This document shows, in pieces, positions 42,910 to 51,366 of a DNA stretch of 64,000 bases (position 1 is the stretch's first letter; each line of letters opens with the position of its first letter). The notes beneath the pieces were generated by a model, which saw nothing but the letters and a program-made list of their open reading frames with translations, was not told where the DNA came from and did not search any database. The position numbers and the translations under genes are program-made. Source of the DNA: Bog-473 sp963725895 (lineage in GTDB: Bacteria; Actinomycetota; Acidimicrobiia; Acidimicrobiales; RAAP-2); contig CAVSAJ010000001.1 of assembly GCA_963725895.1 (NCBI GenBank), forward strand, positions 682,001-746,000. Direction: 5' to 3'.

Positions 42910-44229
42910 TCACGACGCGAAGAATCGCGGCAGATGGCTCTTGTTCGCCGCGAGCAACTCGTCCGCCAGCTCGGCCGCGAGTGGGTACTGACCAACCAAC
43001 GGGTTGGCCAGCAGAGCGCGGACCACGTCGTCCCGGCTCCCCGAGCACGCCGCCCGCACGGCGAGGCGCTCGTAGGCCTTCGCGTGCTGGACGAGGCCGA
43101 GCATCTCGGACGGGAGTTCGCGTTGAGGCAGCGGATGGGCGCCGTCCGCGTCGACGATGGCAGTCGTCTCGACCACCGCGTCGTCGGGCAACCCAGGCAC
43201 CGCGCCGTCGTTGCGCATGTCGACGACCTGGACGTCGCCGGTGCCCGCGTGGAGCGACGCCATCAGCCGCACGGCCGCCAGCGAGTAGTAGGCGCCGCCT
43301 CGATACGACAGTGCGGCCGGCTTGGAGTTCAGCGCCGGGTCGCGATACTCCTCGAGCAGCTTCGTCTCGAGCTCGGCCACCACCTCCGCGCGTGAGCGGT
43401 ATCCGGGGGCCGACTGCTGGGCGACCTCGGCATCGTGCTCGTAGTAGTAGTGCACGTAGTACGACGGCAGCGCATGCTGCAACCGGAGCACCTCGAGGGG
43501 CACGCCGCTCTCGAGCTCGACGTGCGGTCCGAACCGGTCGAAGAGCTCGTCGAGGCGATCGGGATCGGCGCCGTCCGCGGTGTCCGCCCCGTCGGTTCCC
43601 GCGCCGGCAGGGGTGCGGGCCGAGCGGATCCAGGTCAGGTGGTTGAGCCCCACGTGCTCGACCGCGACATCGTCCGGGTCGACCCCGAGATAGTGCCCGA
43701 TACGGCGCTGGGCCCAGATCGCCACGTTGCAGAGCCCGACGGCCCGGTGCCCCTCGTCGAGCAGGGCCTGCGTCACGATCCCGACGGGATTGGTGAAGTC
43801 GACCAGCCAGGCCCCCGGGTTGGCCCGAGCCGCCATCTCCTCGGCCAGCCCCAGCACGACGGGAACCGTGCGCAACGCCTTGGCCAGACCCCCCGCCCCC
43901 ACGGTCTCCTGCCCGAGACAGCCGAAGCCCACCGGCAGGGTCTCGTCGACATGGCGGGCGGCCTGGCCCCCGATGCGCAGCTGCACGACGACGAAGTCCG
44001 CGCCTTCGAGCGCCTCATGCGGGTCGGCCGTCGTCGCGAACGTGCCGTGCCACCCGCGCGCACGGAGGATCCGCTGCGACAGCCCGCCCACGACCTCGCG
44101 GCGCGTGTCACTCGGGTCCAACAAGACGAGATCATCGACGACGATGCGGTCCTCCAGATCGCACAGACCGTCGACCAGTTCGGGGGTGTACGTGCTGCCA
44201 CCGCCGACGACGGCCACCTTTGTCCCCAC
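42910..44229 (-). CDS. Glycoside hydrolase family 4 (6-phospho-beta-glucosidase-like)
   Basis: 439 residues, intact. GH4 enzymes cleave glycosides by an NAD- and Mn-dependent oxidation-elimination mechanism. N-terminal Rossmann VAVVGGGSTYTPELVDGL, ADFVVVQLRIGGQAARHVDE, WLVDFTNPVGIVTQALLDEG, the metal cysteine in GLCNVAIWAQRR, and the histidine in VEHVGLNHLTW. The NVAIW form of the cysteine loop is nearer the 6-phospho-beta-glucosidases than alpha-glucosidases. GTG 44229 with a TACGTT box seven bases upstream suggests a leaderless transcript, divergent from the kinase gene. No PTS gene is present, so the substrate phosphate may come from that kinase. Confidence 0.92.
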   Translation of the reverse strand: MGTKVAVVGGGSTYTPELVDGLCDLEDRIVVDDLVLLDPSDTRREVVGGLSQRILRARGWHGTFATTADPHEALEGADFVVVQLRIGGQAARHVDETLPVGFGCLGQETVGAGGLAKALRTVPVVLGLAEEMAARANPGAWLVDFTNPVGIVTQALLDEGHRAVGLCNVAIWAQRRIGHYLGVDPDDVAVEHVGLNHLTWIRSARTPAGAGTDGADTADGADPDRLDELFDRFGPHVELESGVPLEVLRLQHALPSYYVHYYYEHDAEVAQQSAPGYRSRAEVVAELETKLLEEYRDPALNSKPAALSYRGGAYYSLAAVRLMASLHAGTGDVQVVDMRNDGAVPGLPDDAVVETTAIVDADGAHPLPQRELPSEMLGLVQHAKAYERLAVRAACSGSRDDVVRALLANPLVGQYPLAAELADELLAANKSHLPRFFAS

Positions 44230-44236
44230 GCAGCGC

Positions 44237-44246
44237 AACGTAACAT
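44237..44246. promoter_or_regulatory. Overlapping divergent -10 elements of the glycosidase and kinase genes
   Basis: Ten bases, aacgtaacat, hold TAACAT for the rightward kinase gene (44241-44246, six bases before GTG 44253) and TACGTT on the minus strand for the leftward GH4 gene (44242-44237, seven bases before GTG 44229). Both fit leaderless transcripts, and the hexamers share two base pairs. Confidence 0.5.
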
Positions 44247-44252
44247 CCGTGC

Positions 44253-45275
44253 GTGCCCGACCCCCTTCCCGCCGCGCCGGCCGTGCTCGCGTTCGACGGG
44301 GGGAGCACCAAGACCGATGTCGTCCTGGTGTCGCGTGAGGGCACCGTGCTCGGGCGGACCCGTGTGGGTCCGAGCAACCATCAGCTGGTCGGCCTCGACG
44401 CGATGGTCGAGACGTTCGGCGAGGCCGTGGCGGCGGTCGCCCGCGACGTCGGTCTCCCCCTACCCGGCCCGGCACACCCGCTCGCTCCGACGGGGGTCTA
44501 CTGCCTGGCCGGCCTCGACCTGCCGGTCGACGAGGAGAAGCTGACACCGGCACTGGCCGCCACCGGGTGGACCGAGCGACTCGTGCTGCGCAACGACACC
44601 TTCGCCGTCTCGCGCGCCGGCACGTCGGCGCGCTGGGGCATCGGCGTCGTGTGCGGGACGGGAGTCAACTGCGCCGCCGTGGGCCCCGATGGACGCACCG
44701 TGCGCTTCCCTGCCCTGGCCGAGCTGTCGGGCGACTTCGCCCCCGGTGGCGCCTGGCTGGGCATACGTGCGCTCGGGTTGGCGCTGCGCGCCGGCGACGG
44801 GCGTGGGGCGCCGACATCGCTACGCGAGCAGGTGCCCGCGCACCTCGGCCAGACGGACGCCGAGGCGGTGCTCACCGGTGTCTACACCGGTGCGATTCCC
44901 TACAACCGCCTCTTCGAGCTGGCCCGCGTGCTGCTCGACGCCGCGGCAGATGGTGACACAGAGGCACGCCGGGCGGCCGACGTGCTCGCCGACGAGGTCG
45001 TCGCCTTCGTGCGAGCCGCCGTCGTGCGGCTCGACCTCCACTCAGAACCGGTCGAGGTTGTCCTCGGTGGCGGCATCTTCGACACCACCGATACCGCTTT
45101 TCACGACCGCATCGCGACCGGCATCCACGCCGTCGCGCCGCGCGCCGTTCTCCTCCGTCTCGACGCCCCGCCCGTGCTCGGTGCCGCGCTCATAGGGCTC
45201 GACGCGATCGGTGCCCCTCCCGAGGCACTCGAGTCCCTGCGAGCTGCCTTGACGGCCGCGCCAGACCGGTCCTAG
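44253..45275 (+). CDS. BadF/BadG/BcrA/BcrD-type ATPase (N-acetylglucosamine-kinase-like)
   Basis: 340 residues, intact. Actin-fold ATPase: phosphate 1 loop VLAFDGGSTKTDVVLVSREG, GVYCLAGLDLPVDEE, catalytic aspartate in LVLRNDTFAVSRAG, phosphate 2 GIGVVCGTGVNCAAVGPDG, GDFAPGGAWLGIRALGLALR, and adenosine motif EVVLGGGIFDTTD. This form (no Fe-S cysteines) corresponds to N-acetylglucosamine or other amino-sugar kinases and not to benzoyl-CoA reductase activators. Divergent from the GH4 gene with only 23 bases between starts, which argues for a shared sugar pathway. Its stop overlaps, tail to tail, the MFS gene's stop. Confidence 0.88.
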   Translation: MPDPLPAAPAVLAFDGGSTKTDVVLVSREGTVLGRTRVGPSNHQLVGLDAMVETFGEAVAAVARDVGLPLPGPAHPLAPTGVYCLAGLDLPVDEEKLTPALAATGWTERLVLRNDTFAVSRAGTSARWGIGVVCGTGVNCAAVGPDGRTVRFPALAELSGDFAPGGAWLGIRALGLALRAGDGRGAPTSLREQVPAHLGQTDAEAVLTGVYTGAIPYNRLFELARVLLDAAADGDTEARRAADVLADEVVAFVRAAVVRLDLHSEPVEVVLGGGIFDTTDTAFHDRIATGIHAVAPRAVLLRLDAPPVLGAALIGLDAIGAPPEALESLRAALTAAPDRS

Positions 45276-47377
45276 TCCCCGCCCACCCCGGCGGTCGGCA
45301 CCGCGCCGGCTCCGGCCGCCGCGCCGGCGTGATGGGGCATGGCGTCGGCCACCAGTCGTTCGTCATCGGCCAGAAGCGAATGTGCCAGCTCCTTCACCAT
45401 GGCGATCACCTCGGGGTGCTCCTCGGGGTTCCAACCCTCGAGGAGCTCGGTCAGGCCGCTCCGGCGCGCCTCGGTCAGCTTCTCGAGCGCCGTCGTCCCG
45501 GCGCTCGTCAGGTGAAGATCGAATGCGGCCCCGCGCTGGCGCTCCTCGATCATGCCGGCGGACACCAGGCCCTCCACGCCCGGTTCAATGAGCGCCGGGT
45601 CGATCTTCAGCTGGTACGACAGGTCGGCCACCGTGGTGGCCGGGTTCTCAGCCAGGCGGTAGAGCAACCAGCACGAGCGAGGCGGCAAGTCGATACCGGC
45701 CCGCACGGCCAGCGTGTGGTACAGCTCGCCGCGGTTCTCCCGGGCCGACAGGCGCTCGAGCGCGAGCTGGATCTCTTCGAGCGACGACCGCGTCTGGGGC
45801 GCACCCTGGATCTCGCCCTGGTCGACGGTCTGCACCGTCTTGCGCAATTCCACCTCGGGGAGCAAGAAGCTCAAGAGGAACGACACGAAGGCGATCGGCA
45901 CCGCCACGAGAAAGACGGTCTGGATCGAGTGGGTCACGGCATCGAGATACTTCGTGTAGAAGAAGAGTCCTTCGGCCGTCGACTTGAGCTTGGCCAGCAG
46001 GCTCGGGTTGATCGTCTGTGGGTTGAAGGAGCGCAGCACCGACGCCGGGACCTTGGCCAATGTGGGCGCGATCGTGTGGTTCAAGACGGTGGCGTAGATC
46101 GCCCCGAACACGGCCGTGCCGAAGGAGCCTCCGATCATGCGGAAGAAGGTGGCGCTGCTGGTCGCCACGCCAAGATCCTCGTAGGACACGGCATTCTGCA
46201 CCGCGACGACAAGGACCTGCATGACCAGGCCCATGCCGACACCGAAGACGAACATGTAGCCGGCCAGCACCCAACCGTTCGTCGATGCATCGATCAGCGA
46301 CAAGAGATACGCGCCGATCGTCATCAACGCCGTGCCGAGTATCGGGAAAATCTTGTAGCGACCCCAGCGCGTCACGAGCCGGCCCGAGATGACTGACGCA
46401 CCGAGCATGCCGAGCATCAGCGGCAAGATCCGCAGCCCGGACTCCGTCGGGCTCACCCCCTTGACGATCTGCATGTATAGGGGGAGGAAGGTGAGTGCAC
46501 CGAACATGGCGAATCCCATGACGAAGCCGATGGAGCTGGCCGCGTTGAACACTCGCACTCGGAAGAGCTTCAGCGGGATCACCGGCTCCGCCGCCACCCG
46601 CTCGGCCATGAGCCAGGCGACCCCCAACGCCACGCCCAGCACTGCGGTGCCGATGCTCGGGACGGAGACCCACGCCCACGAGATCCCGCCCAGGCTAGCG
46701 AAGATGATGAGCGACGTCGCCGAACCGGCGAGGAGAAGGGACCCCGCGTAATCGATGGCATGGGACACGCGGCGCAGATGCCCCGGCAGCACCGCGCCCG
46801 TCACGAAGAGGGCGAGGATCCCGAGCGGCAGGTTGATGTAGAACACCCAGCGCCACGACAGGTACGTCACACAGAGCCCGCCGATGAGCGGCCCGATCAC
46901 GGTGGCCACGGCGAACATGGCCCCGAAGAGACCCATATAGCGGCCGCGGTCGCGGGGCGACACGACGTCGCCGATGATCGTCTGCGCGCCGACCATCAGT
47001 CCCCCGCCACCCAGCCCCTGCACTGCCCGGAAGGCAATCAGCTCGGTCATGGTGTGGCTGAAGCCGGACAGGGCCGACCCGATCACGAAGATGACGATCG
47101 CCGCCTGGAAGAAGGTCTTCCGCCCGTACTGGTCGCCGAGCTTGCCCCACAACGGCGTCGACACGGTCGAGGACAAGAGGTACGCCGTCACCACCCACGC
47201 CAGGTGTGACCCCCCGTGCAGGTCGCCCACGATGGTGGGCAGCGCGGTCGACACGATGGTCTGGTCGAGCGCGGCCAACAGCATGCCGAGCAGCAGTGCG
47301 CCCAAGATGAGCCACAGCCGGCGACCCGTGATCCTCTCGAAGGTCGGCGGTGCTGCGGCAGCGACGCTCACACCCAC
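45272..47377 (-). CDS. DHA2-family MFS drug exporter fused to a C-terminal winged-helix domain
   Basis: 701 residues, intact; typical DHA2 exporters are about 500. Fourteen helices follow a short tail: LILGALLLGMLLAALDQTIV with the D of motif D1, GKLGDQYGRK (motif A), RAVQGLGGGGLMVGAQTIIG (motif C region), and the WRWVFYINLPLGIL signature of H+-driven multidrug exporters. A long loop (STAEGLFFYTKYLDAVTHSI) precedes the last helix. Residues about 555-680 form a MarR-like winged helix: LPPRSCWLLYRLAENPATTV, LSYQLKIDPALIEPGVEGLV, GMIEERQRGAAFDLHLTSAG. GTG 47377. The cytosolic domain could sense substrate or bind DNA; the fusion is genuine because the frame is uninterrupted. Confidence 0.92.
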   Translation of the reverse strand: MGVSVAAAAPPTFERITGRRLWLILGALLLGMLLAALDQTIVSTALPTIVGDLHGGSHLAWVVTAYLLSSTVSTPLWGKLGDQYGRKTFFQAAIVIFVIGSALSGFSHTMTELIAFRAVQGLGGGGLMVGAQTIIGDVVSPRDRGRYMGLFGAMFAVATVIGPLIGGLCVTYLSWRWVFYINLPLGILALFVTGAVLPGHLRRVSHAIDYAGSLLLAGSATSLIIFASLGGISWAWVSVPSIGTAVLGVALGVAWLMAERVAAEPVIPLKLFRVRVFNAASSIGFVMGFAMFGALTFLPLYMQIVKGVSPTESGLRILPLMLGMLGASVISGRLVTRWGRYKIFPILGTALMTIGAYLLSLIDASTNGWVLAGYMFVFGVGMGLVMQVLVVAVQNAVSYEDLGVATSSATFFRMIGGSFGTAVFGAIYATVLNHTIAPTLAKVPASVLRSFNPQTINPSLLAKLKSTAEGLFFYTKYLDAVTHSIQTVFLVAVPIAFVSFLLSFLLPEVELRKTVQTVDQGEIQGAPQTRSSLEEIQLALERLSARENRGELYHTLAVRAGIDLPPRSCWLLYRLAENPATTVADLSYQLKIDPALIEPGVEGLVSAGMIEERQRGAAFDLHLTSAGTTALEKLTEARRSGLTELLEGWNPEEHPEVIAMVKELAHSLLADDERLVADAMPHHAGAAAGAGAVPTAGVGGD

Positions 47378-47549
47378 CTCCCGAGCTTGCTCACGATCGA
47401 TTCAGAGTAGAAACGTCCTGCTCGGAATGCAACCACCGACGGGCACCGCCCCTGTCCACCGGACTGGTCGCGGCGGCCGGCGACCTCCCGCACCACCCCG
47501 GCGCTCGCGTGCTGCCTCCCGCGCTACGGTCCCGCGGCACACAGACACC

Positions 47550-47584
47550 ACGTACGCACAAATACCTACGTACCCAGAACGTAC
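47550..47584. promoter_or_regulatory. Three ACGTAC motifs upstream of the nitronate monooxygenase gene
   Basis: ACGTAC occurs at 47550-47555, 47568-47573 and 47579-47584, in the gap between the divergent exporter and monooxygenase genes. The hexamer is close to a palindrome (ACGTACGT). It may be the operator of a dimeric regulator serving one or both genes; no regulator is identified. Confidence 0.35.
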
Positions 47585-47607
47585 GGACAAGCAAGGAAAG
47601 GTCGTCC

Positions 47608-48573
47608 ATGCGCACTCGTCTCACAGAGCGGCTCGGAATCGAACACCCGGTCATGCTGGCCGGGATGGGCGGCGTGTCCTATGCCGCGTTGGCTTCGGCC
47701 GTCTCGGCCGCCGGGGGCTTCGGCTGCCTCGGCGCCTCCACCATGGGCAACGAGAAGATGGTGGAGGAAATGACCGCCGTCCGCGCCGCCACCGACAAAC
47801 CCTTTGGCGTCGACCTCTTGACCGCCATGCCCGGGGGCATGACCGAGCAGGTCACGATGGTGATTGAGGGTGGCGCCACCGCGTTCGTCGCGGGTCTCGG
47901 CGTCCCGACCGAGGTGATCGAGCTCTGCCATCGCCATGACGTCGTGGTCGTGTCAATGTGCGGCAAGGTCGAGCACACGGTGCGCGCGGTCGAGGCTGGA
48001 TGCGACCTCGTCGTGGCCCAGGGCACCGAAGCGGGCGGCCACACCGGACAGGTCGCTTCGCTCCCGCTGGTCCCCCAGATCGTCGACGCCGTGGGCGACC
48101 GGGTGCCCGTCGCCGCCGCGGGTGGCATCTTCGACGGTCGCGGCCTCGCCGCTGCGCTCTCCCTCGGCGCGGACGGCATCTGGGTCGGGACGCGTTTCAT
48201 CGCGACGCCCGAGGCACGCAGTGTGCTCGGCTACAAGGACACCTTGCTCGCAAGCCGTGAAGACCAGACGACGGTCAGCCGCGCCTACTCGGGCAAGACG
48301 ATGCGGGTGGTGCGCAACGCTTATACCGACTATTACGACGCCCACCCCGACGAGCTCAAGAAGTTCCCCGAGCAGCTCGCCGTCTCCTACGGCAGCGGCG
48401 CCATGCACCTCGGGGGCGATTCCTTCAGCGAGGGCGTCGATGTCGACAAGGAGTGCTATCCCGCCGGGCAAGGCGTGGGGGCCATCGCGGAACTGGTGCC
48501 GGCTGCGGAGCTCGTCCACCGCTTCGTCGCCGAAGCCGAGGCGGTGCTCGACCGCCTCGCCACGTTGCGCTGA
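47608..48573 (+). CDS. Nitronate monooxygenase (NMO/2-nitropropane dioxygenase family)
   Basis: 321 residues, intact. FMN-dependent TIM-barrel enzyme. Family marks: HPVMLAGMGGVSYAALASAV at the N-terminus, GCLGASTM, KPFGVDLL, GCDLVVAQGTEAGGHTGQV (FMN phosphate/catalytic histidine region) and PVAAAGGIFDGRGLAAALSL with GADGIWVGTRFIATPEA. The enzyme oxidises alkyl nitronates such as propionate-3-nitronate, or in some members reduces quinones. ATG 47608 has AAGGAAAGG upstream. Adjacent SDR gene on the same strand could be cotranscribed. Confidence 0.92.
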   Translation: MRTRLTERLGIEHPVMLAGMGGVSYAALASAVSAAGGFGCLGASTMGNEKMVEEMTAVRAATDKPFGVDLLTAMPGGMTEQVTMVIEGGATAFVAGLGVPTEVIELCHRHDVVVVSMCGKVEHTVRAVEAGCDLVVAQGTEAGGHTGQVASLPLVPQIVDAVGDRVPVAAAGGIFDGRGLAAALSLGADGIWVGTRFIATPEARSVLGYKDTLLASREDQTTVSRAYSGKTMRVVRNAYTDYYDAHPDELKKFPEQLAVSYGSGAMHLGGDSFSEGVDVDKECYPAGQGVGAIAELVPAAELVHRFVAEAEAVLDRLATLR

Positions 48574-48631
48574 GCGGGCGGTCCGCGACGGTCGAATGCA
48601 GGCGGCCGCGGCCGGGTAAGAAGGGGGCGTC

Positions 48632-49453
48632 GTGACGACCGGACCCACTCCCACCGCCAGGGTGGCGCTGGTGACCGGCGCCAACCACGGTATCGGCGCG
48701 GCAAGCGCAAAGGCGCTGGCGGCCCAGGGAAATGCCGTCCTGTGCGCGTACTACCGCAGCGAGCGACTCGGTGGGATAGAGGACCCGTCGTTGCCGGCCG
48801 CGTATCGAGCCACCCGAATGGCGCGGGCCGACTTCGTCGTCGAGTCGATCCGGGCGGGCGGCGGCCGGGCGGTGGCAATGGAGGCCGACTTGAGCGACGC
48901 CGCAATGGTCCCCGCTCTCTTCGACGCCGCAGAGCAGGAACTCGGCCCGGTGCAGATCCTGGTCAACAACGCGTCGGGGTGGGTCGCCGACACATTCGTT
49001 CCGGCGGCGACCGACCGCTTCGGGCGCGCACAGACCCAGCTCAACCCACGCACGATCGACCAGGTACTCGCAGTCGACGCCCGCGCCGCCGCATTGCTCA
49101 TCGCCGAGTTCGCTCGCCGACACGTCGCCCGGGGTGGCGACTGGGGCCGCATCGTTGCGCTCAGCTCCGGCGGTCCCGACGGCTTCCCCGAAGAGGTCTC
49201 CTACGGCGCGGCCAAGGCGGCCCAGGTCAATTTCACCCTCAGCGCAGCGACTGAGCTCGCTCGCTACGGCGTCACGGCCAACGTCGTTTACCCGCCGATC
49301 ACCGACACCGGCTGGGTGAGCCCGACGATCGCTGCGCACGCTCTGTCGTCGGGCCATCGCGTCGCCACGCCCAAGCAGGTGTCAGAGGTGATCGCGTACT
49401 TGGCGTCGGACGCGGCGGGCCTCATCACCGGCAGCATCATCCGCCTGCGCTGA
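48632..49453 (+). CDS. SDR family oxidoreductase
   Basis: 273 residues, intact. Cofactor loop VALVTGANHGIGAASAKALA, NNASG, and the catalytic YGAAK following RIVALSSGGP. A loop after strand 2 (YYRSERLGGIEDPSLPAAYR) is longer than in most classical SDRs, and NNAS replaces NNAG. Family members reduce ketones or oxidise alcohols. The GTG start at 48632 has AAGGGGG close upstream. Gap to the monooxygenase is 58 bases; joint transcription is likely, substrate unknown. The next 260 bases to padR contain only an AT-rich regulatory patch. Confidence 0.88.
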   Translation: MTTGPTPTARVALVTGANHGIGAASAKALAAQGNAVLCAYYRSERLGGIEDPSLPAAYRATRMARADFVVESIRAGGGRAVAMEADLSDAAMVPALFDAAEQELGPVQILVNNASGWVADTFVPAATDRFGRAQTQLNPRTIDQVLAVDARAAALLIAEFARRHVARGGDWGRIVALSSGGPDGFPEEVSYGAAKAAQVNFTLSAATELARYGVTANVVYPPITDTGWVSPTIAAHALSSGHRVATPKQVSEVIAYLASDAAGLITGSIIRLR

Positions 49454-49555
49454 CGGCGCCCGCATCCCACCCCACCCGCCCCCGGTTCACCCCGGTAGAT
49501 GCCTTCTGGCCCTCTGACCTGCTGAAATGCCGAGGCGCACGGATCGCCCGTCACA

Positions 49556-49580
49556 TTGAGTACGATAGCGATATATCATT
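49556..49580 (+). promoter_or_regulatory. AT-rich patch with GATATATC palindrome upstream of padR
   Basis: TTGAGT (49556-49561) is followed by tacgatagc and the palindrome GATATATC at 49570-49577. It is the only AT-rich stretch for several hundred bases and lies about 140 bases before padR. PadR proteins commonly bind AT-rich dyads at their own promoters, so this is a plausible autoregulatory site. Confidence 0.35.
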
Positions 49581-49716
49581 ACCGATCAGGAGAACCGATG
49601 CGGTGAGCCCCACAGGTGGAGTGCACCACTGCTCCAGGGGTGATCACCAAGAAGCAGCCGGCGACCTGGCGCACACGAACGAACAGAACGAATTTCGAAG
49701 AAAGGAAAACCCACCT

Positions 49717-50331
49717 ATGGGACGAGGACACACTCGACACGAACACGAACACGAACACGAACACGATGAGCTGCGCGACCGCATTCATGGGCATCTCCAT
49801 GACCACTTGCACGAACACGACCACGGCCACTTTGGCGGTGGACGCGGCATGCGCGGTACCCGAGCACGCTGGGGTGGGCGCGGCGGTTGGGGCGGCGGTC
49901 GGCGGATGCGGCGCGGTGACGTGCGCACCGCGATGCTGGTGGCTCTGCGCGATGAGCCGGCCAACGGATACGAGATCATGCGGCGGCTCGAGGAGATGAG
50001 CGGCGGTTTGTGGCGGCCGAGCCCAGGATCGGTGTACCCGCACCTCCAGATGCTCGAGGACGAGGGCATCGTCGGTTCATCCGAGGTGAACGGCAGCCGC
50101 ACCTACAGCCTCACTGATGCGGGCCGCGCCGAGGCCGAGGAGGCCACATTCCCTATCGGCTCGGGCGACGAGCTCGACGACCAGGTCCGGAACCTTCGTC
50201 AGGCGGTTGGACAGCTGATGAGCGCGGCCAAGCAGGTCGCGGGCTCCGGCGAGGGATCGCAGCTCGACCGGGGCATCGCGGTGATCCAGCGGGCTCGCAA
50301 GGAGCTCTACCAAATCCTCGCTGACGACTGA
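49717..50331 (+). CDS. PadR family transcriptional regulator with His-rich N-terminus
   Basis: 204 residues. N-terminal about 35 residues are strikingly rich in His and Glu/Asp (RHEHEHEHEHDELRDRIHGH, HLHEHDHGH), encoded partly by an ACGAAC microsatellite, then a Gly/Arg segment. The PadR winged helix follows: GDVRTAMLVALRDEPANGYE, GGLWRPSPGSVYPHLQMLED, EGIVGSSEVNGSRTYSLTDAGRAEA, and a C-terminal dimerisation helix. ATG 49717 has AAAGGAAAA ten bases upstream. The two ABC genes follow after 34 bases, so it probably represses its own operon; the His tail suggests metal binding, which is inference. Confidence 0.9.
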   Translation: MGRGHTRHEHEHEHEHDELRDRIHGHLHDHLHEHDHGHFGGGRGMRGTRARWGGRGGWGGGRRMRRGDVRTAMLVALRDEPANGYEIMRRLEEMSGGLWRPSPGSVYPHLQMLEDEGIVGSSEVNGSRTYSLTDAGRAEAEEATFPIGSGDELDDQVRNLRQAVGQLMSAAKQVAGSGEGSQLDRGIAVIQRARKELYQILADD

Positions 50332-50365
50332 GGAGACGGCCGGCCGGTACTGTGCGAGGAGAGTC

Positions 50366-51366
50366 ATGAGCACGACGACCGCCACCATGTCGCTCGACGG
50401 CACCTCTCCCGCCGGTGGTCCGCCGATCATCGAGACCGTCGCCCTCACCAAGACGTACTCCGGGACGGACTTTCCGCGCCGTCGACGAGCTCAACCTGAG
50501 TGTCGGGCACGGGCGAGGTGTTCGGCCTACTCGGGCCGAACGGTGCGGGCAAGACCACCACGGTTGGTGTCCTCACGACTCGCGTCATCCCTACCGGCGG
50601 GCATGCGCTCGTCGGTGGCATCGACGTGATCGAGCACCCCACGCTCGTCAAGCAGTTGATCGGAGTGGTGTCCCAGCAGAACACGCTGGACCGGCAACTC
50701 ACATCGTGGGAGAACCTGTACTTCCACGGCCGCCTCTTCGGCATGAACGCCAAGGACTCCAAGCAGACGGCCGACGATCTCCTCGAGCGGTTCCAGTTGT
50801 CCCGCTTCGCGAAGGCGTCGGTCTATGCGCTCTCCGGCGGCATGGCCCAGCGCCTGATGGTGGCACGGGCGATCTTCCACCGTCCTGCTGTCCTCTTCCT
50901 CGATGAGCCCACTGCCGGCCTCGACCCTCAAGGACGGCTGGCCCTCTGGGAGCTCCTCGAAGGGCTCAATGCCGAGGGCCAGACCATCATGCTCACGACG
51001 CACTACATGGAGGAGGCAGACAAGCTGTGCGACCGGGTCGCCATCATGGACCATGGCAAGATCCTTGCGCTCGACACGCCTGCCGCGCTGAAGCGAAGCG
51101 TCGGGGCCGACACGATCGTGACGGTAAAGGCAGCGGGCGATCTCGAACAGTTGGCCGAGGCCTTCAAGGGTCGCATCGAGGGGCTGACTCGCACACGTGC
51201 GACCGCCGACGGCGTGGAGTTGCAGGTACGAGGTTCCGACCGCCTGGTGCCGCGCGTCGTGGAGGTGGCTGAGTCGGCCGGCTTCTCGCTCGCCGACCTC
51301 TCGGTGGCGGAGCCGACGCTCGAGACCGTGTTCATCGGGCTGACCGGAAAGGAGCTGCGCGACTGA
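50366..51366 (+). CDS. ABC exporter ATP-binding protein (DrrA-like), frame broken twice
   Basis: About 333 residues. Walker A in FGLLGPNGAGKTTTVGVL, Q-loop SQQNTLDRQLTSWENLYFHG, signature YALSGGMAQRL, Walker B AVLFLDEPTAGLDPQGR and H-loop IMLTTHYMEEADKLC; the C-terminal 70 residues match daunorubicin-resistance-type ATPases. The first 35 codons (IIETVALTKTYSGTDF) are joined to FRAVDELNLSV and then to GTGEVFGLLG by single extra bases in a ttt run (50471-50473) and a ggg run (50505-50507). These are classic homopolymer indels. ATG 50366 follows GAGGAGAG. The permease ATG shares a base with the stop (TGATG). Confidence 0.92.

Noticed and set aside
30200..50510. Programmed frameshifting in ftsI, murG or the ABC ATPase
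   Set aside because: No slippery heptamer with downstream structure is evident, sites differ from gene to gene, and genes from all functional classes are hit.
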